NCBI GenBank assembly: GCA_021397845.1
Contig: CM038039.1
Coordinates: 183,742,526 to 183,806,525 of the forward strand
DNA from: Areca catechu
Lineage: Eukaryota > Streptophyta > Magnoliopsida > Arecales > Arecaceae
Reading direction: 5' to 3'
Length of the DNA stretch: 64,000 bases
The translations under genes and the position numbers were made by a program. The notes beneath the pieces were generated by a model. It made no database searches. It was not told the origin of the DNA and saw only the letters and a list, made by a program, of their open reading frames with translations. Shown here in pieces: positions 43,437 to 56,587 of this stretch. How positions within the stretch are numbered: the stretch's first letter is position 1; the number at the start of each line of letters is the position of its first letter.

Positions 43437-44012
43437 TGATGGGGACCGAGAGCCTATTTTATTTTATTTGAGTCCTTTAGTCATGTGTCACTTTAGTCAA
43501 AGTGAGCCAATCGAGTCCTGTAATAAAGTGAGACAACTGAGTCAGTTGAGTCCACTTAGTTGGGTCCAGTCTTTTAGTCCAGTCAAGTCCAGTTGAGTCG
43601 TTCAAGTCAAGAGGAGAGTCATCAGCAGCCAGGAGATTCACCAAGCCCCCCAACCAGAGCTGGCCTTCATGCACCCAGGCCCTTTCATGCTGCCAAGCCC
43701 ACAAGAGAGAGCTCCAGCCCAAGACAGGCCCACTATTGACTGGTCCACTAGGGTTTCTTGGACCATAAGTCAGGGTTTCTTAGCCCTCAAGTAATATACC
43801 CTAGGGTGAATCTATAAATACCACCCCTCCCCTCTTGTATTAAACATCTTTTTTCTTATGATTACAAACAAAAAATTATTTTGGTTGAGTTTTGAGTTTT
43901 CTCCGGATTGGAGTGGGTGTGACGCCCTGGTTCCTTGTTCTTGAGTGCAAGCCCTAATCCCCTGGTGACTTCCACGCTTGCTAGCAATCCTCCCCTACTC
44001 TGTTCCGCATCA
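43437..44012 (+). repeat. 3' LTR of the small element
   Basis: 576 bp, with the same termini as the 5' LTR, followed by TSD ttcta. It includes cttgtattaaacatc and ttatgattacaaacaaaaa, matching 42133-42175. Confidence 0.95.
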
Positions 44013-44017
44013 TTCTA

Positions 44018-46010
44018 CGAGCCATCTTCATCCATGAGGTCTAATATCCCGACTAGCTCACCAACATTGTCCTAGTGAAAAAGGCCAACAGCAAGTGGTA
44101 GGTGTGCATCAACTTCACTGACTTGAATAATACTTGCTCGAAGGACTATTTTTTCCTGCCATGGATAGATCAACTAGTGGACCTAACCTCTAGGCATGAA
44201 AGTCTCAGCTTCATGGGTGCCTTCTTCAGGTATAACTAGATCCGGATGGCACCTGAGGATGAGAAGAGGATCGTATTTATCATAGACCAAAGGCTATACT
44301 GCTATAAGGTCATGTCCTTTGATCTAAAAGATATTTGAGCCACCTACCAGCACCTTGTCAACAAGGTCTTCAGCAATCAGATGAGCATAATGTGGAAGTT
44401 TACGTCGATGACATGTTGGTGAAGAGTGGTAAAGAAGATCAGCATGTGGAGGACTTGGAAGAGACCTTCTAGACCCTATGTAAGTATCACATGTGGCTTA
44501 ACTCCAACAAGTATCCTTTGGGGTTTCCTCGAAAAAGTTCCTATATTTCATGGTATATCACCATAAAATCGAAGAGAATCCTAAGAAGCTCCAAGCATTC
44601 TTGGAAACGACGCACCCCAGAAGTCAAAAGGAGGTCCAGCACCTCACGAGATAGGTTGCTATGCTAAGTTGGTTTGTGGCGAGATCCGGTGACAAGTGCC
44701 TATCCTTCTTCAAGGCCTTGAGATAGATCAAGGACTTTCAACGGACAAAGAAATGCTAGATAGCCTTGGAATAGCTCAAGACCACCTGGCCATCGTGCCA
44801 CTGCTTACAAGGCTGACTGTAAAAGAAATGCTCTATCTCTATCTAGTCATCTCTTCCATTGCCATGAGTCAATGCTCATCCGAGAAGAGGATGGTGCATA
44901 GAAGATAGTTTACTACATCAACCAAGTACTCAAAGGTGTAAAGACTTAATACCTGAAGATGAGAGGGTTGCCTTTACCCCCCTGACTTTGGTTAGGTGAC
45001 TTCATCTTTATTTTTAAGCACATCTAGTCGTGGTCCTATCCGAATAGCCTGCATGATAGATCTTGTAGAAGGTCGATGCCTTTGGAAGGATTTTGAAATG
45101 GGTAGTGAAGTTAGATGAGTTCGATATCCAATATCAGCCTTGCCCCTCCATTAAAGCCCAGGCTTTAGTAGACTTCATTATGGAATGCATAATCCCCAAC
45201 AAAGTTGGAACCAAACTGACCTAGACAAAGCTGAAGCCTGTGGATGAACCTTGGACTCTCCATGTTGACGATGCTTCCAACATCGGAGGATCTGGGACCG
45301 GGATGATCCTTGCTAGTCTTAAAGGAATTGTCATTGACCAGGAGCTTGACTTCAATTTCAAGGCCTCTAATAATGAGGTAGAGTACAAAGCCTCCTCATG
45401 GGATAGAAGCTTGCCTGTGAACTTGGGGTTAGCATCTCAGAGTCTTCAGTGATTTCCAACTGATAATGGGTTAGGTTCATGGAGAGCTCGATACTAGATC
45501 CCCTACCATAAAAAAGTATCTTCGATGGGTAAGGAAAATCACCCCATCTTTCCTTTCCTTTAAAATTGTGCAAATCCCCAGACGAAGAATGCCCAGGCAG
45601 ATCTACTATCAAGGCTGGCCACCTCTGATTACATGGATATTCCGAAGACCACATACCTAGAAAACCTTGAGAAGCCAAGTATTGGAAAGAGTTGGCCCCA
45701 GTCATGCAAGCAAGCCAAGAGCCTTGTAGGATGGACCCCTTGATCATGTCGGTCCATCTTATTTGTGGTAATTGATGAAAAGCTGTACAAGCGAGCTTAC
45801 TCTTTATCGTTCCTCCACTGCCTTTGTCCCTTTAAAGCATACTTCACCCTTTGGAAGGTCCATGAAGGGATTTGTGGTAGCCATGTCAGAGGCTGTACCT
45901 TGGCCTATAAGATTCTAAGGCAAGGATACAATTAGCTAAGTATCCTCAAGGACACCATCGAGCATGTGCAGTGGTGTGATTGTTGCTAGATTCGGACATC
46001 AACCCCAGGC
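44018..46010 (+). pseudogene. Decayed Tat RT, RNase H and integrase start, second copy
   Basis: RT starts at once after the TSD: LTNIVLVKKANSKW, VCINFTDLNNTCSKDYFFLP, SFMGAFFRYN, MAPEDEKRIVFIIDQRLYCY, with YVDD intact at 44401-44412. RNase H appears as EPWTLHVDDASNIGGSGTGM (45243-45302), with NNEVEYKA following at about 45370. The integrase zinc-finger region (VHEGICGSHVRGCTLAYKIL, 45868-45920, then CDCC) is the last recognisable part. The sequence then stops resembling integrase near 46010. At least a dozen stops and shifts are present. Confidence 0.88.
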
Positions 46011-49000
46011 AATTCCAACTTAAAATCCCTAGGGATGCAATACACCCCCTGAATGAGGGATAATCATCCTGGTCCAGTGTGGATCGATACCCTTCAGGCC
46101 CTTGATTTTCAGGAGGGCACACTCTCTCAATGAAATAGATGGGTCTTATGATCCCCTCCCTCTCGACACCCCCTTTGACTTTCTTTCCTTCCTAGACCCC
46201 AACATCTACCTAGACTCTAGCAGAAAGAACGAGCAAGAAAGGGAGAAAAGAGAGCTAACTTGGGGATAGGGTGAAGCAAGGAGTTGAAAGCAGCGGACTG
46301 ATAGATTATGATGTTGTCATTAAGACACCATGATTATCTATTTAAAATCTAACTTTTAATTAATTAAACTTGAGTAGAAAGCAGTGAGTTGGGTCGAATC
46401 CATGGAGAAGGTAGTGCTTAGGATGATTTAAAATCTTTGATTTTAAAAAGAAAAGAAAAATATTTTGAAGTCAAGAAAAAAAAATTAAAAGTGTGAAAAA
46501 AAATTAAAATTTGGTACGTTCAATTTGCTAATCAGATCTTAGCATCTACTTGTAATAAAAATAAATAATAAAAATTTAAATTACATAAAAATAAACTTTA
46601 TATTAATTAAAATCTAATTACAAGGAATTGAAAAGAATAATTAAATAAACTATGAAAAGCTATAACAAAGTATCCAAAGTTGATTTTTCACAGCCTCATC
46701 TGAAAGTTAGTTGATATCACTTCACCTTCTTCTATCATACTCTATGGAGCAAACTAGGCTTTCTCTTCTTCTTCCTTTTTGGATCTTGATATTGGATATG
46801 GAATAGGCTTAAAGATGGTATAGAGGCAGAACTCTCCTTTAAGAAACTTCACTCTTAGAGGCCAACCTGCAATCCAAAGCTAAGTCTTCTACCCTATACC
46901 ATACCCTCTCTCTAGGATGCCCTTTTGTAGCATGGGATCCTTTAAATAGAGCTTGGAGAAGGCCAAATTAGTATAGGACTGGGAGTTAAACTCCTGGTAG
47001 AACTCCTAGACTTTTTCTAGGCATCGGATTAATCATGAGCCATCGGTTGGTGCTAAGCTTGTGCTAAAATCTACCTCAAATCAAGTTAGATGAATATTGG
47101 CCATTGGATCAAATCTCCAAGATACGGTGCAGCCCTTGATCTACCATAGCTTCCTTCTCTCGGTTGGGGTTGATTGCAGCCATCAGATCAAGCCTTGGAT
47201 GGTTGAGATCCATCAAGTAGCCATGGATCATGGAGGATGAAGGGATGGGGAAGACGACCATCGATAGTGATGGTCATCTCAAAACAAATAAGAGGCAATG
47301 AGTATGATGGGGAGGACGGATGATGGTGAACTAAAGAAGAAGGCAACGACAAGTGGCACGGGCTATGATGATGAAGGCAGCATGGGAAGGAGGAGGTGGC
47401 GATGGCTTGGTGGCTACATGGGTGGCGATGATGGGAGGTGTCGCGGGCTTCTTGGGACAGAGAAGATGGTGGTAGTAATGGGGAAGGTGGCCGAACTGAT
47501 GAAGAAAGCAGTGGTAATCATGGCAAATTAGGTGGAGATTGCAATGGGTGATGAGGAATGGTTGGATCTTGGTAGCTTTGGATGGGGATTGTGATGGACT
47601 GGTGGCTTGGGGAGGAGATGATGGCAAGCGACATCAGGGAAGGAGATGATGGGCAATGATGTTCAAACTGGAGAGGAGCTGCAGGGAGCTCTAGGTGGTG
47701 GCCATGGTAGATCGGGCAGAGGAGGTGATGGCTTGGTGGCAGTGACGTGGAACAGGGAGTGGGGTGGCATCAGGCGACTTCTCCGATCGGCGAGGAAGGT
47801 GCCAGTGGCATCTTGAAATGGGTGGTAGCTATAATCCCTCCATGGTCCACGGCTTAACAATGGCTATTGATGGATTGTTTGAGCTTCTGTGACCAAGTGG
47901 TCGGTCCATGGTGGATTAGCTACTTTAAAATCTATGCATAATTTGATTGCTTCAATTTTTTCTTGATTTTGGGTCTGTTTGAACTCTGATTTATGTGCCA
48001 TTTGATCAATTGGATTCTATAAATCAAGCTCTTCATGTTAGAAAGCTTTTTAATTAGTAATCAACCAATTTCCTTAGATTTCAGAGTTTCAAAAATTTCT
48101 ATCAATCTTAATATACCCGCCAAAGAGTAAGAAACATAAATTAAACTTTTCATTAAATATTTTAATGGGTGTGTGGTGCTTTGGTTTGACATCTATTTTT
48201 TATAATTATGCTATAATTTCATCTTTTTAAAAGTATTTTAAAAATAGTTAATTTTCAAGAAGGTCTAGTTTAATTATGAAATTAGGATTTTTAAAAGATG
48301 TTAGCACCATTAATTACTTAAAATACTTAAAATAAATGTATAAATACATGATTTATCACACCCTCCAACTTACTCATTACTAGTCTCTTAGCAATGCAAT
48401 AGATATATAAGTATTAAATTATAACCATGTGTCATTAAGAGCTTTCTTTACAAAAAATAGATCTATGATTGAAAATAAAAAGATCTAGCAAGTACTACTA
48501 ATTAAATATTGAGTTTTAGAAGCAAATTTTATAGTCAATACTATTAAAAACTTCCTTAGAGTTCATCGAAAGTCTATAGCACTTGTGTTCATGATGACTA
48601 ACTTAGCATTTCGGTGCTAACTTGCAAATGACAAGTGCATCTTCACTTAACACCTACTTTGGCTAATTATTTATACACCCCTAAATCAAGCTCATGAATG
48701 TAAGGTAGGTTTCACACTACCTAATTTTTTTTTTGAGTGCTAAGCATCATGGCTTCCCTTCACCATTTGATGCGAACCTCCACATTTGACTTAGGTGCAG
48801 AGACCCGGTTACTAAGCTTAGGATAATCCACATATACTCTATATTTTATACTTTTATTTTGGATAGGTAGCTCTTTTCTTAAATTCAAGATAGCTTTTAC
48901 ACTATCTGATTTTTTAGGTACGTAGCTCTTTTCTTAAAAAGTTTTTTAATTGGGATGTATATCAATTACCAGTTTGTAATAATAATTGGATCCTCAATTG

Positions 49001-49550
49001 ACCTTATAACTAACACCTACTTTGCCTTGTCAATGTGCATGTGCAATTGGAAGTACTTATAACCCTTAGGTGATCTAAGTAGGCCACTAAAAGTCTGACC
49101 AACTAGTCCACTCCTTGACTCGCTACAATCATTAGCAAATACCTTCCAACTCTATTACTTTTTCTTAGTATATTTTGCTCAAGATTTTCTTTCTTGACAC
49201 ATGATTTATTCAAGATAATTTTTTATTTTTAAAATTTTTAAAAGTTTTTTAAAAAATTCTCATAAATCTTCAAAAATTCTTAAAATTTATAAAAGAGTCA
49301 GTGGATGATTAACTTTAATATATCCCTTATGATATCAAAAGGATAGGGCCAATCAGGAGCCCTTGTCATCATGGTAAAAAAATATTCATAAAGTACTTTA
49401 TAATGATTAGCCTTAATCAATAAAGTACACTAGACAAGCATATTATTCCAGAATTTAAAAATATTATTATAGTTTATACAATACTTAGAAAGGGATTGTG
49501 TTTGTTAGGTCAAGATTGGAGGTGGTAGTTTGAGAATTTCTTCAATTATG
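46011..49550. other. AT-rich and purine-rich non-coding DNA, probably LTR material of an Athila-like element
   Basis: From 46301 (tgatagattatgatgttg) the text resembles an LTR: gtagaaagcagtgagttgggtcgaatccatgg at 46373-46404 is diverged but recurs in outline at 59264-59285. A G-rich gatgatggtg stretch lies at 47240-47720. At 48360-49300 the DNA is AT-rich, with no coding domain on either strand. Boundaries were not established. The 77- and 98-codon frames at 47298-47627 are composition artefacts. Confidence 0.4.
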
Positions 49551-50950
49551 GGTTGATCTACCATGCTCCCCTTTTTGGGCATAATGTATTTGGTCAATAT
49601 TCCTTTTCATTTTAAAGCTAGGCACTTTTTCTAAATTAATATTAAACCTATCTTCATACATCATTTTAATATCATGAAAATATTTTAGAGATAGTTTTCA
49701 AGATTAATGTCGAATATAGAGAAATCAATTATAAATTTTTCAAGATCATGATCCCTTATTTCAGTAATATCCCATCTAATAGCTTCTTTATATACTTTTA
49801 GAATACCATTGAGTTGGGCTTCCTGGATAAAGTTCACTGAGAAAGTTTCAATGGGTGCATCAGGAAGTGGTTTCAGCTCTAGATCAGGTGGTGTGATTCT
49901 AACAAGGGAGCTATTGGTGGTCTAGGTGATGGCTCTTATTGTTCATTAATCCAAAGTGGGATGATTTTGAAGTTGGGTGTTTGTATTAAGTTATAAATTT
50001 TCATGGTATATCCATATGCATCAGAATTGTCTATCCCGAACTGAGCCAGACAGGAATCTACAAGTCTTGGAAGAGAACCTTAGGGGTGGCTTTCTCCATT
50101 ATGTTATGCATTTGCAGTTCTTAGAAAGGATCAACTAATTCTATCATTGCATCTATTTATTCTCCCATCCCATTAAAAGGCATGGATGATTCTAGGGTAC
50201 TAGAGAATTGGGCCATATGTGAGTGGGATAATGATGGAATTGCTTTGTCCCACAATTTTAATTTCTCGATATATTTTTCTGCCTTAGCTAAATTATTTAT
50301 ATTGGTCTTTATGGTTGTAAATAGTTTCTCTAAGACTAATTCATTCTTGGGAGTTAAAGTTGATTGTTCAAGAAAAAATAAAGGATCATTAAAACTTTAA
50401 GCTAAGTATGGTCCCTCTAGGTTACTCTCAGGTTGACTAGGCAATTTTTCTCCCTCTTCTCTATTAAGTTTGATTAGTCGGTGATCAATTTGATTCATTA
50501 TCTTATTGATAGATTGTTGTTAGGCTATAATTATTTATTAAAATTGAGCAAACCTATCGATATCTAGGTTGGTCTGTAGAGGAGGTGGGTATGATGCTTG
50601 CTGAACCTTGTTTTCAAATAATGGGCTAAGGTAGTTAGAAAAGGTTGACATTATGGATAGGGTTGACCATAACATGGTGCATCTACGAACATGGATCCTT
50701 GAGTTGCCGGGTAACTACTAGGTGTGGTTGCCATAAAAAATCTGATTAAGCCCTCCAATCTGAATTATAGGCATTAAAGAATAGATTATTTCTTGAGCTA
50801 TAGGTCATTTGGATTTGATCTTGATAAACTTGGTCATACATAAACTCAAGAGTTTGGTACATGGTTAGGCAATACTCACAAAGTGAGTGGGGCTCAAATA
50901 AATTGGTATGCTAGAAGAAAGGGTACTCTACTGTAACGATTCATGCTCCT
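49551..50950 (-). pseudogene. Athila-like gag C-terminus and pol N-terminal linker, decayed
   Basis: The minus strand from about 50640 reads SNYLSPLFENKVQQASYPPP, LDIDRFAQF, then QQSINKIMNQIDHRLIKLNR and EEGEKLPSQPE, a gag-end pattern like that of Athila elements. Further on are LVLEKLFTTIKTN and LAKAEKYIEKLKLWDKAIPS (50330-50240). At 49910-49750 comes LELKPLPDAPIETF...LNGILKVYKEAIRWDITEI, matching the linker before RT in Athila-type pol. RT itself, integrase and zinc knuckle are not visible. Stops are frequent. Confidence 0.65.
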
Positions 50951-52560
50951 CGCACTAATTTAGTTTGTCAGATTATTCTGATTATTTGGATACGCAATCA
51001 GGATTTTAGATCAAAGCAATTCTTATTTATTTATTTTTTTTTAAGAAGAATGGTGAGATAAAGAAGGAAGAAAGATAGAAAAGAGTTCTAAAGATGAGGG
51101 TCTAAGGAGTCCCAGAGCTAAGAGAGAGAAAATAATTAGTTAGGGTTTGTTGTTATTTATAAATAAGTTAGTATAACATGGATTCTCTATCCTAGGGTTA
51201 TCCTAAATCAGATAGCTTCTAATTGCCAAGGCTACCTTAGAGCCCTCCAAGTAAAAAACTAACTAATCTACTGGATAGGTAAAAGTAAGATTGGTGGGAA
51301 TCTCCCTGTTACTTTCCTTAGACATCAATTAGATTGGCTAGGTCAATCAACGGAACTAATTAAAAATTACTTTTCTTTAGGGACATCATCCTTGAATCCC
51401 TTTCCTAGACATCAATCAATCAGCCAATCCTGACTCGATCTAACTCTTCTGGGTGTTTTGTCCTATTGAGCTCAAGTTCCTTTGGGGTCGTCGTCTAGTT
51501 GATTTTAATTAAAAGGCTTGGGTTAATGCAAGATGTAGGGGATGGTTTATGGGACAAGGGTGATTAAATTCTTAACTTATATTATTTATGGGTTATTTCC
51601 CTTAATATCTTATAAAAATATGAGATCCAAACAGAAAAGATATCCAAAACAAGTAGTAAGTTTTTAATGATTAATTAGTTTCTCTATTTTAGTTAAGTGT
51701 TATGCGATGTTTTTGTTTTCCTTTTATATTATGATAATTTAAATAAAAAGAATAAAATGTAGGTTTTAAATTTGGTTAGTTAGATATAAGAGAAATAAAA
51801 TTAAATAAAACTAGAAATATAAATCAATTAATATTAAGATAAGAAATCAAATCTAGTATTCAAGGCAATTAATTAAAAGTTAAGTAATTTTTTTTTTAGG
51901 TTAATTTGAGAAGAAAGAAATTAAAAAAATTAGGTTATTTTGGAAAGAAAGAACTAATTAAAAACAAACAAAAATATATTTTTTTATGTTAATTTGAAAA
52001 GGAGGAAACTAATTAAAAGAATGTAAAAAAAAGGAAATAAATCTAACAAAAAAAAATTTAGGTAGATTTTAAAAGGAAGGAGACTAATCAAAAGAAATAA
52101 ACATGGGACTTTTTTTGGTTAATATGAAAAGGAAAAACTTAATTAAAAATAACTAATAAAAATAAAATTAATCTAAGATTAGAGTTGATCTCATTAAAAT
52201 TATAGATGACTTTTCTTCTCCTCTTTTTTTTTTTTGTAAGAGAAAATAAAAAAGTTAGTGATGCGGAACCTATATATGCATGCAAGTATTTTTTTGTATT
52301 TTTAATATTAAGTTATATGATTAATCCCGAAGAACAGATTAAGGAATGATGTAAAGAGTTTTATATGAGAATAAGAGGCTGCAGTAAGCATAACATGACC
52401 AAAATAGCAAAGAAAAGAGGACCGCCGAGGCTGAAAAGTCTCGGTAGGGCTCGTTCATCTTCAATAAACGGACTGGCAGGTAGAGGGGGTGTACCTGGCA
52501 ATGGTTGAAGCACCTGGTGTAGATCATACGTGAAGAGATAGCTCTCACTCCGGATGCAGC
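50951..52560. other. AT-rich DNA without a visible gene
   Basis: Purine-rich runs (aagaaggaagaaagatag, 51060-51080) are followed by low-complexity aaaagaaataaa-type sequence at 51700-52200, with repeated words taattaaaaa and ggttaatttgaaaagg. This may be the leader or LTR of the minus-strand Athila-like remnant. No promoter or domain can be supported. Confidence 0.5.
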
Positions 52561-53690
52561 TTGGAAAACCAAGCTAGAGACCCACGGATACTTGGCTTTC
52601 TGCTCGGTGGTCTGATTGTAGCCTGGTTGAAGTCGTCAGATTCGTTGGAGTCGAGGGACCTACAAATGACCTGTCAAGGGTTAGAAAACACAGAGGGGAT
52701 GAAGAAATAAAGGGAAAATAGCAAAGAAAATCTGAGGATTGGAGTGGGCAGCTAGGGCTTTGGAGAGCAGGTTGGTGGCAGGAAGCAGTCGCAGGACACC
52801 GGGAAAAGGAAGGGCTCACACATAATCCCTTCAAGCACACAAAAAGGTAGCACACAGCAATTGGAGAATCAAAGATTATTTCATATCAAAAATTGTTAAA
52901 TTTTCATATAAGGGGTCCCTTATATAGAGTTATGAGACTTAGGGCCCAAGCAAAAGAAAATAAGAAAATAATTGGTGACCACTTTCTTCCTAAAGTGTGG
53001 GGCTAAATACATGGAAGAAAATACTCTCCCACTTTCTTCCTAAAGTATGGGCTGAATACATGGAATTAAATACTTTCATGCCATACAAAATCTCTCCAAA
53101 CAAGGTAGGTAGTGGACATCCAAAGGGGGGGACCACTTCTTTCCTAAGGAAGCTAGCATGAATTAGGGGATTCATGTTTATCTGTTTTGACTTTCCTTCT
53201 TGTCATGCTGGCGTGTGGAGCTGTTGTGCTTGGGGTGTGGAAGGGGTGTGCTGGCGTGTGGTCATCAACTCCTCATGCAAGGGCCAACTTCATGATCCTC
53301 CAAGTAATCCTAGGTGGTGCAATCCAGGGTGTGATTGGTCTCCATGCGGCTACTGAGGTGGCATGCTAGGTAGTGTCCTTCATATGCTTGAGTCTTCTTT
53401 GACTGGGCTTGACTCAAATAGACTTAACATAATTGGACATGATTACAAGACTCGGAATATGATTATCTCAACATGAGCTGACTTGACCGACTGATCCAAA
53501 ATGCTAATGGTATGGATCAAATGCTACATACAGGACTCAGAAAGAAAACTAGCTTAACATGAGCTGACTAGTATAGGACTCAAGTAAGAAAAAGATAACT
53601 CAAATGGACTAAGCAATTATTACAAATGGACTCAAATGCGACTAAGTAATCCACAGAGGGTTGAGAAGCCTCTATCTTAATAGCAGATGA
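52561..53690. other. LTR-like sequence related to 5227-6589
   Basis: Shared marks are ggacctacaa near the left part, a ttatatag site (52918-52926; compare 5698-5706), and the terminal ccacagagggttgagaagcctct (53653-53675) matching ccatagagggttgaggagcctct (6547-6569). A short internal duplication (cactttcttcctaaagt) lies at 52980-53046. Termini and TSD were not resolved. Confidence 0.4.
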
Positions 53691-53959
53691 CTCCTATACA
53701 TGAAGAGTATCAACGAGCCTACACTGATCATCCATAAGGTACTCAATCTCAAGCCCCCTGGTTCAGCTAGGCACTAAACACCCTGAAAGCACCATAGCTG
53801 GTAGAACCCAGCAATGCACCTATCTCTAGCTCCCAAGGTGCAGTACTCTAATGCTCGCTACCATGGCTTCTACCATGTGGCTAAACTCTCTATCACATCC
53901 CAAAATCCCTAAATCATTGCTAGATCTCCACAAATGAGGGATGCATGCTTTGACTCTCT

Positions 53960-54190
53960 ATAATTTGGACAACACATGGGAGGTTCTGCTACCCTTCATC
54001 AGGTCTGACAGGCTCTTAATCAAGTGTAAAGTGCCCATAAACCTTCATCTATAAAAAGGACTCCTTGTGAGTCTCCAAAGGTACATGCGAGCTTTCTTGC
54101 TTATATCCCCTACACTATTGGTATTGATAATAACTTAAGCATCAAAGTGCTATCACTAAGGACACCCCCGGTGGAGCTTTTTTATAGGTA
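53960..54190 (+). promoter_or_regulatory. Tat LTR fragment with TATA box and U5
   Basis: ctataaaaagga at 54049-54060 is a good plant TATA box. About 80 bp downstream, taacttaagcatcaaagtgc then tatcactaaggacacccccg resembles the R/U5 wording common in monocot Tat LTRs. It is joined almost directly to protease sequence at about 54200, so the leader and gag of this copy are deleted. Confidence 0.55.
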
Positions 54191-56587
54191 CTTCCTCCTA
54201 AACTGCCACTTGCATCGCTCACTTTAGCACTACCTCCAGCTCTTCTTCTATTGCTTAACAAATTTTGGCACCAATAGTTGGATTCACTAGGGATGTGATC
54301 CAAGTAGAGAGAATGATCACCTTGACTGTGAGAATAGAATACTACCCTCTCCAATCCATTGCCTAAGTAAATTTCCTTGTCACCTGAGCACCCTCGGCCT
54401 ATAACACCAACCTCAAAGAAACTGGCCTTAATGCTTTTCGAGCAGTTGTGTCTACCTTTTGCTTGAAAATCAACTTCCTGATGGTGCACAGGGTTGAAGA
54501 GATATGTGGAGGCTAAAGCTTGGTGTGCCACTACTGTCACATTGCACTCCATGGGACTAGGACATCCGATGCCTACTCAATAGAAGGGTTGGTTGCATGT
54601 GATGACTTGATCGAACAACAAGGGGAACTAGCTAAGGATCTCATTCCCATATCCCTAGCAGATGGGAATTCTGAGCATATAGTTCAAATCGGAGTTAGCT
54701 TAGATTAGGTAACCAAGAACCAATTGACCTTATTTTTGCAGGAAAATGCCAAGGTTTTCACCTAGACACCAGTAAACATGCCGGTATCGATCCCTCGATG
54801 ATGGTGCACCATTTGAAAGTGGACCCTAAATGTCGATCGTTAAGCAAAAGAAATGTAATTTTGCACCTAAATGCTAGAGGGTGATAGTTGAAGAGGTCGA
54901 TAAGTTATTGGACACCAGCTTCATCAGATAAGCCACCTACCCCCAATGGATTTTAAACATAGTCATGGTGAAGAAGGCGAATGGTAAATGGCAAATATGC
55001 ATTGATTTTACCAATATCAATCAGGTTTGTCCAGAGGATGGCTACCCTCTCCCAAGGATTGATCATATGGTGGATGCCACTTCATACCTTGACCTCCTCT
55101 ATTTCATGGATTCTTTCTTAGGTTATAACCAAATTAGAATATTTTTTGAAGATGAAGAAAAAATTGCTTTTATTATGGACAGAGGTCTCTTTTATCATAG
55201 GGTCATGCCATTTGGTCTTAGAAATGTATGTGCCACTTATTAGGGCCTAGTGAATAAAGTCTTCAAAGACCAAATTGGGTGAAACATAGAGGTGTACATG
55301 GATGACATGCTTGTCAAATGCAAGGTAGCAGGAACCCATATTGAAAACCTCCAGAAAGACTTTGCCACCCTTCGAAAGTACCAAATAAAGTTGAACCCCA
55401 CCAAATATGCTTTTGGAGTGGCTTACGGCAAGGGGCTTTATAGTTTCCAACCAGAGGGTAAAAGCTAATCCAGAAAAGATTAAGGTTGTCTGTCATATGG
55501 CTCCCCCAAGGATGATCAAAGACATCCAATTCCTTACCGGGAGGGTTAAGCCTTAAATAGGTTTGTCTCTAGATCTGTTGAGCATTACCTTCCTTTCTTT
55601 TAGACCTTGAAGTAGCCCAAGAACTTTCGAGGGTCTGAGGAGTGTTGAAAGGTTTTTGAAGATCTCAAAAGCTATCTCAGCTCTCCATCACTATGGGCAA
55701 GCTAGACTCTGGCAAGGAACTGTTTTTATATTTAGCCACCTCCCCTTTAGCAATGGGAGCTATGCTAATCCAAGGAAAGATAAAGTCCAGAAACTCATCT
55801 ACTATATCAGCCAGATTCTTAAAGATGTAGAGACCAGATACTCTAGATTGGAAAAGCTAATCTATTCCCTTCTCATTATCACTCGAAAGTTTTGAATGTA
55901 CTTTCAAGTTCACACTATCACCCTACTAACCGATCAGCCTATCAAAAAACATCCTCTATTGACCTGACACATCTGAATGCATCACCAAGTAGATGATCAA
56001 GCTCTCAAATTTTGACATTAAATCTCAACCCCGATCATTGATCAAAGCCAAGATATTGGCTAGTTTCTTGGTTGAATGCACCATCCTTGATGAGTTGATC
56101 GAACCAAAAGAGGCCAAGCCTTTAGATTCTTCAGCATCAACTGAAGGTCCCACTCAAAGCTCAACCAGTACTTGGAAGATATATGTTGATGGATTGTCCA
56201 ATTCTAAAGGATTGGGAGTAAGGATAATTATCGCAAGTTTGGAAGGAATCATTTCTGAGCATGCCCGGTGCTTAGAGTTCCCGGCAATAAACAACTAAGC
56301 TAAGTATGAAGCTATAATCGTTGGGCTTGTAGCGACCAAAGAATTAGAGGTGGGAGATCTAAAAGTTTATAGTGACTCTCAAGTGGTCATTAGACACATC
56401 AAGGGTGACTACATGGCTTGAGAAGAGAACATGGTGAAATACCCTCAAAAGGTTAGGGAGTTTATCCATGCCTTCGATAGCTTTGAGATCCAACAAATTT
56501 TTGGAGAATAAAACTCTAAGGCTGACTCGATAGCCAAGGTGGTTACCTCCATACCAATGGCACTTTCTAAAAAAGCCCATTTCCAGC

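Larger units (their letters stand above)
41735..44012 (+). mobile_element. Small non-autonomous LTR retrotransposon (2.3 kb), TSD ttcta
   Basis: LTRs of 577 bp (41735-42311) and 576 bp (43437-44012) share the termini TGATGGGGACC..CGCATCA. The flanks are identical (ttcta at 41730-41734 and 44013-44017). Removing the element and one TSD rejoins the Tat frame as VKKLLRAIFIHEV. The 1.1-kb internal region encodes no retroelement protein. It is larger than a typical TRIM and smaller than a LARD. It must have moved with proteins from another element. Confidence 0.95.

Noticed and set aside
47298..47860. Gly- or His-rich frames that might be a host protein
   Set aside because: The source is a low-complexity gatgatggtg stretch, with no family and opposing frames equally open.
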